DNA of 64,000 nucleotides from Cerrena zonata (lineage: Eukaryota; Basidiomycota; Agaricomycetes; Polyporales; Cerrenaceae): NCBI GenBank assembly GCA_038087015.1, contig JASBNA010000024.1:372001-436000 (forward strand). Direction: 5' to 3'. How positions within the stretch are numbered: the first letter of the stretch is position 1; every line of letters starts with the position of its first letter. Below are positions 10,934-22,300 of the stretch, in pieces. The notes beneath the pieces are model-generated. The model ran no database searches and was not told where the DNA came from. It saw only the letters and a program-made list of their open reading frames with translations. Both the position numbers and the translations under genes were made by a program.

Positions 10934-13900
10934 CTATATATTTTGCAACCTCAATGCAGTTTCGACTAGCAAAGTCAATTGGGGGATCTTGTCAGTAAAT
11001 TCGATACTTTTAATCAATAAGGACTTGAGTTTTTGCAAGTTCTTGTTGGTGGAGTATCGTGGCTCGATCCGGGTTAAGCCCTGCATGATTAAGAGGATTT
11101 CTTGCTCTTGAATTCTAGGTAATGGGGCTCGGTATAGTAATTTACTATCAGAAATAAACCTTCTTAAAGTATAAGCAACCCTATTAATAAAATAGGCTAA
11201 GCTTATTTCACTCAAGAGAGTCAGGTCTTCGTTCAAAACAAAAGTCATGAGCTGCTGTAAACACATGATTCTGGTATCTTGATTGGAAAACGGCGTTAAA
11301 ACCGTTAATGTGCCAAAAGTATCATCAAAATTATATTGGGTCATGATCAGAACCAAATCATCATTATTATTTTCAATGATTGACTCTTCGATATCATCAA
11401 GTTGATATAAGAAAGATTTCTCGTATAATTTTTCAATGAAACTGGTTAGTATTTGTTCATTGTTATTTCTTCTCAATAACGCCGGCATCACTTGTTTGAT
11501 TATTTGATTATACTGATCAATATTAATCATCTCCGCTTCTTCATCAACTTCTTGGTTGAAACTAAGCATTATCCCGTGTAAGAAGTATCTCCATATCTCG
11601 TCTTTATCCTCAATTAGTTCGAAATTCTCATTAATCAATCTGGTAACTAATATTTGGAAAAATTTATACGAATCAACCCATAATTTGGTTTCTCTATTGT
11701 TAATTCCTTCCGCTTTGTTTTCAATTATCTCTAATAGCGAACTTAATATCTTATAGATCACTTTATCCTCAATTAACAGTTGAACTTTCATGTCATTTAA
11801 TCTTTTTTCAATTAAATCCATGGAAATGTGACTAATGGCAATAAAGCTTGGAATCTTGATTCTATCTCCATTTAATTTACTACTAAGTTTTTTCTCAATT
11901 CTGATTCGGGTTTCAAATGGATAGATTAGTATAACCGTTAATTGTTGAATGGTTAACCCAAGAATTTTTTCTTCTTTACTATTCATTAACATCAACTCTA
12001 GGTTACTCATAACTGATTTTTGTAAGTTGGTGGGTTTATTCTCATCTTTGATGTTTTTCGGTAATATTGGATACCTTGCACATTTATTTAAGACATTTAT
12101 AATCTTGTTTGTTTCTTCAATAGTCAAGTCAGATTCAATTATATGATACAAAGGTTTGAAACAATCCATCAATACCGATAATGTATCCTGATATTGAATG
12201 TTTATAAAGTCATACTCAATCGGGATATTAATCCAAAAGTTATAGAATAGATTTCGAATTTCCCCATTTACTTTATCAATTTTTTGAAACGAATTAATCA
12301 AATCGTAATAGCTCTTGAAAATCTTTAAGTTTAAATCGTTCCATCCTAAATCTAATAAGTTTTCGAAAAATCTAATTATCCTTTTCCATAGTTTTAGTCC
12401 AACCTCCGTCGACAATCCTTCCTTTTCTTCTTCAAAATTCATCATAAATTTACCATAAATAGAAACTAATCCACTTAAAATTAAACTTAAACTATCGATC
12501 CAATCTTTTTTATTCGATACATTTTGTAAGTTCTTCAAATCCAATAATAATGGTAACACTATTTCATAAATCAATTCCCATGATGGTATCAAATTCCCAT
12601 GAACATCAATGATCTTGAAAAATGTCTGGATGGCTCCGTCTCTTACTTGTGATCTAGAGTCCATCAGGATCTTGGCTAGAGTACACAATAAATAAATATT
12701 TAAAACTCGATAAAAATTCCTAGATTCTTCAAAATTATCTATGAATTTCGTTAATTCTTCTTCATTTTTAATGGTTTGATAATCAATTGATTTTTCATCC
12801 TTTTCGATAATTCTTGATTTGATCGAATCACTAATTAACCAAAAATAACTAACTGAACTGAAACTAATATTCAAGTCATAAGTTTGAGAACAGAAATTAT
12901 ATAACGTATTAATCAATATTTTCAATTGATTGAATGGTAAACTTAATAAAAACTCATCCAAAATCAATTTCAATGTGTCGAACGAGGATGATATTAATGA
13001 GCCAATTTTATTCATTAGTTTCTTATCATTCTTATCCTTTATATTTCTGAACGATGTATTCAAAATCTTGAACACAACATCCCATCTTTCTTGGTAATAA
13101 GTGTCATACTTATCAATTAATTCATGTAAAGTGTCTAATATTATTAAATGCATTTCTGTCTCACAGCTTAATAAAATTAACTCTTGTGGTATACCAATTT
13201 CAAATAATTTTTCTAAAAATCCCATCAACGCATCCAACGATTTAATTGATGTTGCTTTATTAATCTCTATATCTTCCAGTTTGAAACCTTCATTAGTAAT
13301 ATTTATTATTAGATCGTTAAAATTTTTCACTATATTGATTCTTAGATTATGAAAAATTTGGCGATCCATTCCTAACTCAATGAAAAACTTAATTGAAAGA
13401 TCCCATGATTTATTATCCAATATCAAAAATTTATTTGAATTGATTTTAGTTACTTCAATCAATTTCACTAAGAAGAATGATTTGTTAAATGGACATATTT
13501 CTTTCTTTTTCATGTTTTCAATTGAAAATAATTCAGTCATGACGGTCAATAATTCATAAAATGAGTCAACGGGATATTCATTGATGCTTTCGTAAAATTT
13601 TTTCATTGATATATCTAGATTGTTTAAATCCTGATTAGTTAACGTAGGAAGCATATCGTCAGTCATATTTGTAAATATCTTATTATTATAAAATCCACTG
13701 TATTCATCAGGGCCTTCTAAATAATAATCAACCCATTGAAATGTTATCCAGATAATCTTCCATGAGCCTTGTAAGGTAGATCCTAATGAAACTGCCAAAT
13801 TAATTAATGCTCTTAAGCATGTTGCCTGTCTCGAATTAAATTTTCGAGGTCTGATTACTTCTTGCTGCTGCTCCAAGGATAAATTTGACTGAGTAGGTGA

Positions 13901-15646
13901 TATAATTGTATCACCATTTTCATTAGATGACTGAAATTGTGAAGGGCTTTGTGAATTCGGACTTTGAATGGTAGAACTAAATGACTCAACTAATGACTCA
14001 CCAAATGCTAATAATTGCTTACCTTGTTCTTGTAAGCTATTTCCTCCTTGGGCATTTCTCTTTATGTCTGTTTTGGATACATTATTAATAATCGCATCAC
14101 TTAACATGGTCAATAAACCATCTCTCAAGTTTGATAAGCCAAGCAATCCAGCAGTGTGGATAAATTTTTGTAATGAACGAATTAAATTATGAAAGGATTC
14201 GTTATCCATTGAAAAATAAATAAAGTTTTGAAATAGAACTAATACATCCGGATAACAAGATTCGATTAAGGTTGTAATGAAGTCAACATTAAGCTCCAAA
14301 GTTTCTGGATCTGATGACAATTCACTGACGAACAGGGCAGTACCTTCAGCATAACTTATTAGAATTTTCAAAGTCAAGTATATACTATAAGTGTTTGGTA
14401 TATTATTTGGAGCTTCTGACTTATCAAGATGATCTAATATTGAAACTTTCATTGAAGATGTTTTATTGGACACTGTATTTATATTTGAAGATGGGAATCG
14501 AATGGTATCATTTAACAAATAAGAATTATTTGTTAAAAAGGTACTCATTATAGACATTAATTCCTGAACAACATTTTTCTTCTTTGGATTGGAATCATAT
14601 TTTTCATAAATTCCTTTAATGTTATTAAAATCATTAAATAGTGTCTTAAACATCTCTAAGACCAATATTTTTTCCCAGCCAATTTGGTTTGAAGAGTCTT
14701 GATTAATGATATTTGAATCATTATTTAATAATAGATGGTTTAAGTATGATAATATGATTTCATTTTCTATTTCAAGGTTATCGAGTTGAGTGGATAATAA
14801 AACATGTATAATTCTAATTGATCTAGTGGTTAATTGAAAGTTTTGATTAGGTAAATTTAAAATGTTTAATAAACCTGGAACTAAGTTATGTCTTAACAAA
14901 TAAGAGAGTTCTTGGTGTTTATCGAATAATTTTCTATGGTTCGAAATGATATTTTCGATGATCTCCAAAATTGAAGATTGTTTAATATGTTCTTCTTTTA
15001 AAAATGTTAATGGTTCATTCCTTATAATATTACATAGGTCATTTAATATTCTATAACCTTCATAAGATGACTTATTTACTTTTAAGATTTCGTCATTATC
15101 CACAACCACATCATAATCACCTTGGGTCTCTTGAATTTTATCATAAACATTACTAAACAATTGTTGCAAGGTTGCTGATGCAGTATTATTAACAACCGGA
15201 GATTTATTATTTGAAGCTAAACTCGAACAAATTCCAAGTAAACTTAATAAATTTTCACCTTCAATATCATATTTCTGCACCAAGCTAGGTAAGCATTGCA
15301 AAGTTCTCAACTGTATATCAACATTTATATTAATTGCTTCTTCAAAAGATTTCAATAAACCTTTAATATTTTCAATTGGTACTAATGACGATAAAATCAA
15401 TCGATTTAGGACCGGAATGGAAGAGCTAGTGAGTTTGGCATTACCAGAGCCACTAGCTATTATGAATGGCTTAACCAAATCAATCTTGATTTGATTATCC
15501 AGTATGTCATTAATATTAATTGACGGCAGATAAGCTTTAAGATCGGATAGTGCTTTGTCACAAGCATGTCTGGTTTCAGGACTTTTCCGCTTGGACTCCG
15601 AAGCCAAATTGGTCAAATCACTAGTTAGATGTGATACCAAGCTCAT
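10934..15646 (-). CDS. MON2: Mon2, large Arf-GEF-like scaffold of the late Golgi
   Basis: Mon2 (Ysl2) is a large peripheral protein related to BIG/GBF Arf-GEFs but lacking a Sec7 catalytic domain. It acts with Dop1 and Neo1 in endosome-to-Golgi traffic. The single intact frame of 1,570 residues is close to the 1,636 of S. cerevisiae. The N-terminal DCB region is clear: LTNLASESKRKSPETRHACD, then KPFIIASGSGNAKLTSSSIP and NKSPVVNNTASATLQQLF, the last strongly conserved in the family. An HUS-like region follows near 590-660 with FNSRQATCLRALINLAVSLG and GSWKIIWITFQWV. The C terminus (AYFINRVAYTLRRFISDSK) is also family-like. The rest is helical and Asn/Ile-rich, as expected for an A/T-rich genome. 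No frame breaks, despite its length. Confidence 0.93.
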   Translation of the reverse strand: MSLVSHLTSDLTNLASESKRKSPETRHACDKALSDLKAYLPSININDILDNQIKIDLVKPFIIASGSGNAKLTSSSIPVLNRLILSSLVPIENIKGLLKSFEEAININVDIQLRTLQCLPSLVQKYDIEGENLLSLLGICSSLASNNKSPVVNNTASATLQQLFSNVYDKIQETQGDYDVVVDNDEILKVNKSSYEGYRILNDLCNIIRNEPLTFLKEEHIKQSSILEIIENIISNHRKLFDKHQELSYLLRHNLVPGLLNILNLPNQNFQLTTRSIRIIHVLLSTQLDNLEIENEIILSYLNHLLLNNDSNIINQDSSNQIGWEKILVLEMFKTLFNDFNNIKGIYEKYDSNPKKKNVVQELMSIMSTFLTNNSYLLNDTIRFPSSNINTVSNKTSSMKVSILDHLDKSEAPNNIPNTYSIYLTLKILISYAEGTALFVSELSSDPETLELNVDFITTLIESCYPDVLVLFQNFIYFSMDNESFHNLIRSLQKFIHTAGLLGLSNLRDGLLTMLSDAIINNVSKTDIKRNAQGGNSLQEQGKQLLAFGESLVESFSSTIQSPNSQSPSQFQSSNENGDTIISPTQSNLSLEQQQEVIRPRKFNSRQATCLRALINLAVSLGSTLQGSWKIIWITFQWVDYYLEGPDEYSGFYNNKIFTNMTDDMLPTLTNQDLNNLDISMKKFYESINEYPVDSFYELLTVMTELFSIENMKKKEICPFNKSFFLVKLIEVTKINSNKFLILDNKSWDLSIKFFIELGMDRQIFHNLRINIVKNFNDLIINITNEGFKLEDIEINKATSIKSLDALMGFLEKLFEIGIPQELILLSCETEMHLIILDTLHELIDKYDTYYQERWDVVFKILNTSFRNIKDKNDKKLMNKIGSLISSSFDTLKLILDEFLLSLPFNQLKILINTLYNFCSQTYDLNISFSSVSYFWLISDSIKSRIIEKDEKSIDYQTIKNEEELTKFIDNFEESRNFYRVLNIYLLCTLAKILMDSRSQVRDGAIQTFFKIIDVHGNLIPSWELIYEIVLPLLLDLKNLQNVSNKKDWIDSLSLILSGLVSIYGKFMMNFEEEKEGLSTEVGLKLWKRIIRFFENLLDLGWNDLNLKIFKSYYDLINSFQKIDKVNGEIRNLFYNFWINIPIEYDFINIQYQDTLSVLMDCFKPLYHIIESDLTIEETNKIINVLNKCARYPILPKNIKDENKPTNLQKSVMSNLELMLMNSKEEKILGLTIQQLTVILIYPFETRIRIEKKLSSKLNGDRIKIPSFIAISHISMDLIEKRLNDMKVQLLIEDKVIYKILSSLLEIIENKAEGINNRETKLWVDSYKFFQILVTRLINENFELIEDKDEIWRYFLHGIMLSFNQEVDEEAEMINIDQYNQIIKQVMPALLRRNNNEQILTSFIEKLYEKSFLYQLDDIEESIIENNNDDLVLIMTQYNFDDTFGTLTVLTPFSNQDTRIMCLQQLMTFVLNEDLTLLSEISLAYFINRVAYTLRRFISDSKLLYRAPLPRIQEQEILLIMQGLTRIEPRYSTNKNLQKLKSLLIKSIEFTDKIPQLTLLVETALRLQNI

Positions 15647-16694
15647 ACTGAATTCAATTGAATCTAGACCAACCCTGGTTTATATTTACGAAATCAAAGT
15701 ATATCTTGAAAGATTAATAGTAGAAACACTTGTTATGTTGATTTTTCTGATCGCTCGGGCGGTCGTGTGCCGCTCGAGAACTCGTTGAAAATTTGCAGTT
15801 ACAATTGTAGTTGCACCAGTAGCACCAGTAGCACCAGTTGCACCAGTTGCAGCAGTTGCAGCGAATAAGTATTGCAACCAGGGTTGGCTTGGACTGGGTG
15901 CTTTTCGTGAGTGAGTGCTTCTTCGAAAAAGCCTAGCACGAATTCCCAATTACGGAGAAGTCTACATTCTAGTACAAGTTTTGCATAGATCTGGGAAAAA
16001 TCGGATGAAATATCATGTAAATGTATAACGATTGGATGTGATTATGGTAGGAACAAGATATGTTACACTCATACCCACTCGGAAGTTAAAGATCCAGGCA
16101 TGTCTCGTACGACCGAAAAATCTCCAGATTTCATCCTACTTGTAAGACACCACTACTGGTTCGTCGTAAAAAAGTCCGTACGTATATGCTATGAAACCGG
16201 AAAAACTTTTCGGTTATTCCCTTAACAACCTGAATGGAAAATTAGCTAATGGCAGCAGCTGAAACAAACAACAGAAAACAACGGAAAACAGTCAGAACAA
16301 GTTGCAGAACAAGATGCCGAACAAGCTGCAGAACACAACAAAAGCAACAGCAACAGAAACAACAGAACCACCCGGTGAAGGCAAACGGTGACTATGAAGC
16401 CAACCAGGCGTTTTACGTCATTTAAGCTTTGAATTAAACTAGTAGGTGTGCGGGAATAGAAGACCGAACCCATCAGGTGCTTTTAGTTATGCGTTGGTCG
16501 CGAAATCACAGAAAGCCAGCTGCAAAAAAATACACCGAGTAAGTTAGAAAGGTGAATATAACGTTAATTAAATAAAAGTTTATAATAATATTGAGCACAA
16601 GAGAAATGAAGGTATATACAGCTAGATACACAATAAATAAAGGCGAGTAAGAGAAGAAAAAGGAATCATTACTTTCGTAGAAGGACATTAAAGA
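15647..16694. other. MON2 promoter and TYE7 3' flank
   Basis: No supported gene. The MON2-proximal part contains a 9-bp tandem repeat (15813-15862), which creates a run of threonine codons in a short minus-strand frame that I regard as chance. The middle of the spacer (16250-16370) is rich in CAACAG/AGCAGC-like triplets without a convincing reading frame. Confidence 0.6.
15813..15862. repeat. 9-bp tandem repeat in the MON2 5' flank
   Basis: Units run GCACCAGTA twice, GCACCAGTT twice, GCAGCAGTT once, then a partial copy. Adjacent identical pairs indicate stepwise duplication. It lies 167-216 bases upstream of the MON2 ATG and may fall in its promoter or 5' UTR. Confidence 0.9.
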
Positions 16695-17554
16695 TTATTC
16701 AAAGACATCTGCATTACCACCGAGTCTTAATATTTCTTTTTTCAAATTTAAATTTTCTTGAATGATTCTTTGTTCATTACTTTGAAGATATAAGATGTAA
16801 TCGGTTGCTTTTTCTAAGATCATTGATTTATTCAAACGATTACAATTAACAACAGCGTTTGCTGGATCTCTGTTTGGATCAATTTTTCCGGTTTCAAAAG
16901 CAGTTTTTTCAGAAGCAACCCAAGGAATGATTTGTTGTAAGCCAGCTATTTTAGCATTAATATTAATTCTATATTTTTTTTCAATTTTATTATGAGCTTG
17001 TTTTTGAGTATCCGTTAATCTTTTTCTTGGATTTCTCTTTTTAGTTGGTTTTGAAATTGATGATTTTTCATCAGAAATCAGTTTAGAACGACGATTATTC
17101 CTATTAATTGATTCATCTTTAAAATATCTTTAGTATCGAAAATCGATTCTAATGATTTTGGTGTATAATCACTTGATTTTTGTAAGGTTTCTAACTTATT
17201 ATTAACGGAGTAAAGATCAGGTAGGAAATTCTCCTCATTTGCTTCAATCTTTATATGAGGACTGGTAGCCTGACTAGTTTCGGAACTTGAAAAAAATTCC
17301 GGTCCACTGAAAACACTATCGTTATCGAAGTATTTTTCTAAATTTGAGTTGGTTTGAGAAAGTTCAGCCACATCAAAGTTTGAATACTGTTGTGGCAAGT
17401 CATTCAAATCATTAAAGCTATTACTGGTAGTGATTGGTGCAGACTTAGCTAATAGTTCATTAATCCAACCTTGATTATCATCATTAGAAGTTATTGGTGA
17501 TAATGGTTCGGATGGAGCAAAAGAATACTTCTTTAATTCTTTTGCTTGTTGCAT
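16695..17554 (-). CDS. TYE7: bHLH transcription factor of the Tye7 type, with an apparent frameshift
   Basis: Tye7 is a SREBP-like bHLH activator that controls glycolytic genes in CUG-clade yeasts. The C-terminal half holds the bHLH: basic region RKRLTDTQKQAHNKIEKKYR, helix 1 ININAKIAGLQQIIPWV, a long loop, then helix 2 RLNKSMILEKATDYILYLQ running into a leucine-rich helix. The tyrosine in KKYR is the SREBP-class hallmark. The N-terminal half is Ser/Asn/acidic, typical of an activation domain. The frames are offset by one base near 17116-17126. The upstream frame stops at 17078, but one extra T or A in TTTTAAAG gives DIFKDES and continues into the bHLH, ending at 16695. The total is about 286 residues. 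A 19-codon upstream frame (17533-17592) overlaps the ATG at 17554. The bHLH half is easily missed because its frame lacks an early ATG. Confidence 0.9.
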
Positions 17555-19307
17555 TGCTGATATTGAGGAACAGAATTCTGATAATTGTTCATTGTTTTAA
17601 TTAGTTGTTAGTTATGATGTATTCAACACAAAAGTTGTTGTTGTATTATAAAATAATTAAACCGGTGGGAATTCCCTGGGGGATTCCCTTGATTTAAATA
17701 ACTCATTATTGGGACTTGTAATGGTTTCCGCCATTCTCTTAACTGCCTTCAAACTCCTTTCCGAACTCTTTAAACTGTTTGCTGCAATGCATGCAAAAAG
17801 GCAAAAAAAAAAAAAAAAAAAAAATAAAATAGATTCAACTAGTAAACAAAAAGCTAATAATAAAAAAGAAACCCCCCAAATGCAAATAATGGGTAGATTA
17901 TCGCAAAAGATCACCATATTTTCAATTATCTCGACTCATACCCAAGCTAAGAACTCCTCGCAAAACATGGGTTTGACCAAAATGCTGCATTAGAACAAAT
18001 CTAATAGATCTATATGGTTTGTAGATCTACTCTGTCCTTGCACGTTTCATCCTTCTAGAAGCAAAAACGTCCAAATGGGGGGGGGGAATAAAATTACTCC
18101 CTTCCCTTCTCCATCTCCTACATTGCATGTTTTCCTGCAAATGCTTCTCCTATTGGAACTACTAAACATCTTCAGCATCATAATTTGAGCCCAATAGAGA
18201 AGGACGTGATCGGAAAAACCTCGTATGGTTTGGGATGCCCCCTGCTTGTGTGCAGGCATTATCATGAGACTTATGCGAGAATGGAATTTCGGGTTTGGGG
18301 TTTTTCCGGGTGGTCGATTTGGATCGGGGTTTTCAGTAGGTTTGCTTGTAGTATCGAAAATAACGGATGATTTTTGTTCCGTAGCGAGTTAGCGTGAGTT
18401 CTTGATAGACTGACTTTTCGTTAGACTTTTTAGGTCTCTAAAACGATGGGCCAGTTACTGCGCACGACGGTTTTACTTCTAATTTACTGCAAAAGCAAAA
18501 AATGGATCTGGGTTATGATATTTCATTTGATAATGCAATCGTAGATGAAACGAAAGGGAGTGGAGGATGTCTAATTACCCTATTGTGGGCACCTTGTTCT
18601 CCTCCTTAACAAAGTGATTAGTTCGGTGTTTGGAGTACTCAACCAATAGCCGCAATTTTTCTTCCAGTTTAAGCTGCTCAATTAGCGAGGTTACTTGGAA
18701 TCTGGCTTATCGATTGTTCTGCAACGCCTAATTATTATCTCAACTATCCCTTTATCCGGACTGCAAGAAGCATCGGTGTCCGATTTAGAGTCGAACTCAA
18801 TTGGTTTGTCTTTTTCCCAGAGCTATTGGGTAATTGCGGCCGGTCTTTTGTAGCCTTCCCATCTTCAGTTCTCAATGATGAGATCCAGTACATCTTTGGT
18901 GTTCATGCTAACTAGGCAGCAATTTATGAACATACAAAATACTAAGCAATTGTCTTTTGGACTGTAGAATAGAAAGACGTCTCCACTGCTTAACTATTCG
19001 ATTGCAAATATTTGGATTACCGGCGTGTGAAAACCGGAAATAGATAAATGCAGGTTGCTTGTAACAATTTACAGGTTTTCTCCGAGGTGGAAGATTTTGT
19101 TTGCACGTGACCAAAATAAAATAAAACCGATATGTACGGGTCTTATCGGGTGCCAACGGTTAATATCAGCAACATCCTCCGACATCATTGGACTCGTGTT
19201 AACTTGTATTCAAGACTCCCCAGCGCATAACCTTCACTGTCGATTGATAGGATCATAAACGGCTGGTTGAATGATTAATTACTACTCATCTTCAGTGGAT
19301 TAAGTAA
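17555..19307. other. Divergent TYE7-SIP3 spacer (1.75 kb)
   Basis: No supported gene. It contains a long A tract near 17804-17823, a run of nine G near 18077-18085, and a CACGTGAC E-box at 19104, about 200 bases upstream of SIP3. The length is far beyond what SIP3 should need, so much of it probably regulates TYE7, consistent with a nutrient-controlled factor. An overlapping short upstream frame lies at 17533-17592 on the minus strand. Confidence 0.55.
19104..19111. promoter_or_regulatory. CACGTGAC E-box (Cbf1/Tye7-type site)
   Basis: CACGTGAC matches the yeast Cbf1 and bHLH site. It sits 197 bases upstream of the SIP3 ATG. Occupancy is not known; the match alone occurs by chance now and then. 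Confidence 0.35.
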
Positions 19308-22300
19308 ATGGCACCTGCAATCAATTCTCGTTCCCGCCCGAGAGCTTCAACGGTTCAAGGTAAGCCCGGAAGTCGGCCTTCACCTAGTCCGGTACAAGCA
19401 AGATCATATTCACAGCAATTTGTTAAACCAGTAGTTCAGACTAAAGTTCAGACTCAAAATCAAGACCAAAATTCCAATTTAAGTCAAAATCAATCGTCAA
19501 TGTCTACGTCTAAAGCTACTGGACCTGATTCAACAATTACTTCAAATGAAAATGCAAAAAATCATGTTCCAAGACAATTTAAATTAATATCAGTTAAATT
19601 CAAAGAAGCCGCTCTTGATTCTCCGAGTTTTAGGGCTTCGGTGAATCATATCGATTCTCAAATTGATTACATCGATAAATGGTTGAGAGCAATTGATAGT
19701 TCAGTTAAAAAAATTCCAAGATATATTAAAGAGCTTCAAACTTTTGGTAATTCCTTTTTAGAACATTTGGTTCCGACTTTTATTCAAGATGGTTTAATCG
19801 ATCAAGAATATACTGTTCAGGCCTTAAAATCAACTTCCGACTCTTTAACAAAACTATGGGGGGATAGCTTAGCAGCTTTATCAATTAATACTTATGTTAA
19901 TGAAAATTTAAATCGTAAATTATTCAAAGTTATCCAACATTATCAAAATGTTAGAACTGAATTTGAAATTGCTCAACAAAAATATGATCAATATTTAGCT
20001 ATTTATGTTAGCACTCCCAAAATAAAAGAAGCTTCAATTGTGATAGAAGATGCAAAACAACTATTTGAAGTTAGAAAAGATTACATTCATTCTTGCTTAA
20101 AATTAGTCACCGAAATCTCCGCTTTAGAAAATCAAATTGATCGTTCACTAGTTAGATATTGCTCAGATATTTGGAAATCTAAAAGAACAAATTTAATTTC
20201 AATAGAAGCTTTCGATCCTATCTTTAGTGTTCATAGTTCTAAAATTAAAAAAATTCAAGGCTGGTGTGATTCTTATTCTTCAGCAATTGAAAAATTGAAA
20301 GATGACATGTTAGTCGCAAGAGATCAAGTGGAAGAAAGTGCAAAGCTACAATTTTCTCCTTCAATGGATGTTAATGATTATCAAATTTCTTTAATCAATT
20401 CAAAAGTCTTGGATGATATTACTGATTTAGGCTTTGAAAAACATGGATACTTATTCATGAAAACTTATGTGGAAAAAGCTTCAAAACCTATTTGGGTTAA
20501 ACGTTGGGTATTTATAAAAGGTGGTGTTTTTGGTTTATTGGTTTTAAGTCCTTCTCAAACTTTTGTCCAAGAATCTGATAAAATTGGTATTTTGTTATGT
20601 AATGTTAAATACGCTCCTCAAGAAGACCGAAAATTTTGTTTCGAAATAAAAACAATAGATCATACTTTTGTATTTCAAGCTGAAACCTTATTGGAGTTAA
20701 AATCTTGGTTGAAAATTTTCCAAAATGAAAAAGAACGCATCTTAAAAGAAAATGATCCTCAAAATAACGACTTAATAAATTTAGCTAGCGGAAGATATCC
20801 TCCAATAGTTACTGAATTCGCTTCAACTTTAAATACTTCTACCGATCGTGAATTTACTAATACTAAAGTAATTAATTCTGCTGGTCAAATTATTACTTCA
20901 AGTAAATTATCGCATCAAATTGAACACGATGAAAGATTCTTTAAAAGGCATATTTATTATCAAATCCCCCAGGTGAGACCTCCCTTCATGACTGATCAAA
21001 CAAAATCTTCCATCATTGCTTATTCTTTGGCTGCCGCAAATACCTTACCTACTGCATTGACTGCTAATATCTGGGGATCTGCAAACTGGGGTTTGTACTA
21101 TTTACACGAGGTGCCTCCATTAGAAAGAGAACATCCGTACTTGAACGAAGCCCTTGATTCAGTTGATAGGGAGACTTTAAATCTTGATGGCGATAAAGAA
21201 GGAATAAACTATCCTGATTATTATCCTTATGAATTGGTTCCGTTAGATATTCAAATGAGAGCCCTATTTGAAACTGCTGTGTCGCCTGGTGAATTATGCT
21301 TGTTTAGCTATAGATGTATTTGGTCTCCGAATTCTCACCAGGAATTGAGTGGTCGGTGCTTTATCACAAATCGACATGTTTATTTCTATATGCAATCATT
21401 AGGATTTATTGCCCTTACAAAATTACCAATTGAACATTTGGTTGCAGTCGATTATTCCACCAAGAAAAACCATGACATGTTAAAAATTTATAATATGAAT
21501 GGTGTTGTTAAAATGAAATTATTTTTAGATGATGGTAAATTGATTAAACGTAAATTAACGTATTTACTAGAAAATAATGCAAGCGATCATCCAAAGCATT
21601 TTCATGAAGTTATTAATAATCTAGTTAAGCTTGAGAATCAACATCAATTAGAATTAAAAAACGAGGCACGTAATACGGTTATCGCTACTAATTTAGGGAT
21701 ACCAGTTGATCTGCTTAATCTTCGCCAACATCAGTTACATCTTCAACAACAAAGAGAATTAGAAGGAGAAGATTATAATGAGGAGTTGTTACCAACTGAT
21801 TTTAATTCATTCACAATATCAGCGAAAGACAATATCAAAACTCCTAAGAAACTTGAGTTTAGTGACGTTTCTAGATTGGTAATAGAGCAAGTTTATAATG
21901 CACCACCAAAGGCGTTATTTCACTCATTGCTTGGGGACGATACTAATCTTTTAGAATCTTATATTCAATTAATTCGTCTTGAGTCGGTTATAAAAGCTCC
22001 TTGGCAACGAAAGGATGGTAAATTAATAAGACAGTATAATTCTGGTGTAATTCACGATGGCAGGAAATCAGGAACGATTCAATTTACTGATACAATCGAG
22101 GTACTTATCGAAAATGAATACTACATATTTACCCATGCGAAATCTTCCTTCAAGTTACTATATTATGGTACTCCTGCGAGCGTCGAATTTAGATATGTAT
22201 TATCTAAAGTACATGGGAACCGAACTAAAGTTTCTATCTATAGTCGGTGCGAATTTCACGGGAAACTGTTTATAAGTAAACTAGTTAAACCCTTAGCATA

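Noticed and set aside
10769..10969. 66-codon ATG frame behind a TATAAA near 10709
   Set aside because: It overlaps the MON2 3' end on the opposite strand and has no recognisable composition or similarity; kept only as a note.
15686..15949. Minus-strand frame with repeated Gly-Ala-Thr codons upstream of MON2
   Set aside because: Its composition comes from the 9-bp repeat at 15813-15862; no homology and no need for a gene there.
18780..18815. Minus-strand GTTCGACTC resembling a tRNA B box
   Set aside because: The stem pairing is imperfect and there is no A box or acceptor stem nearby.
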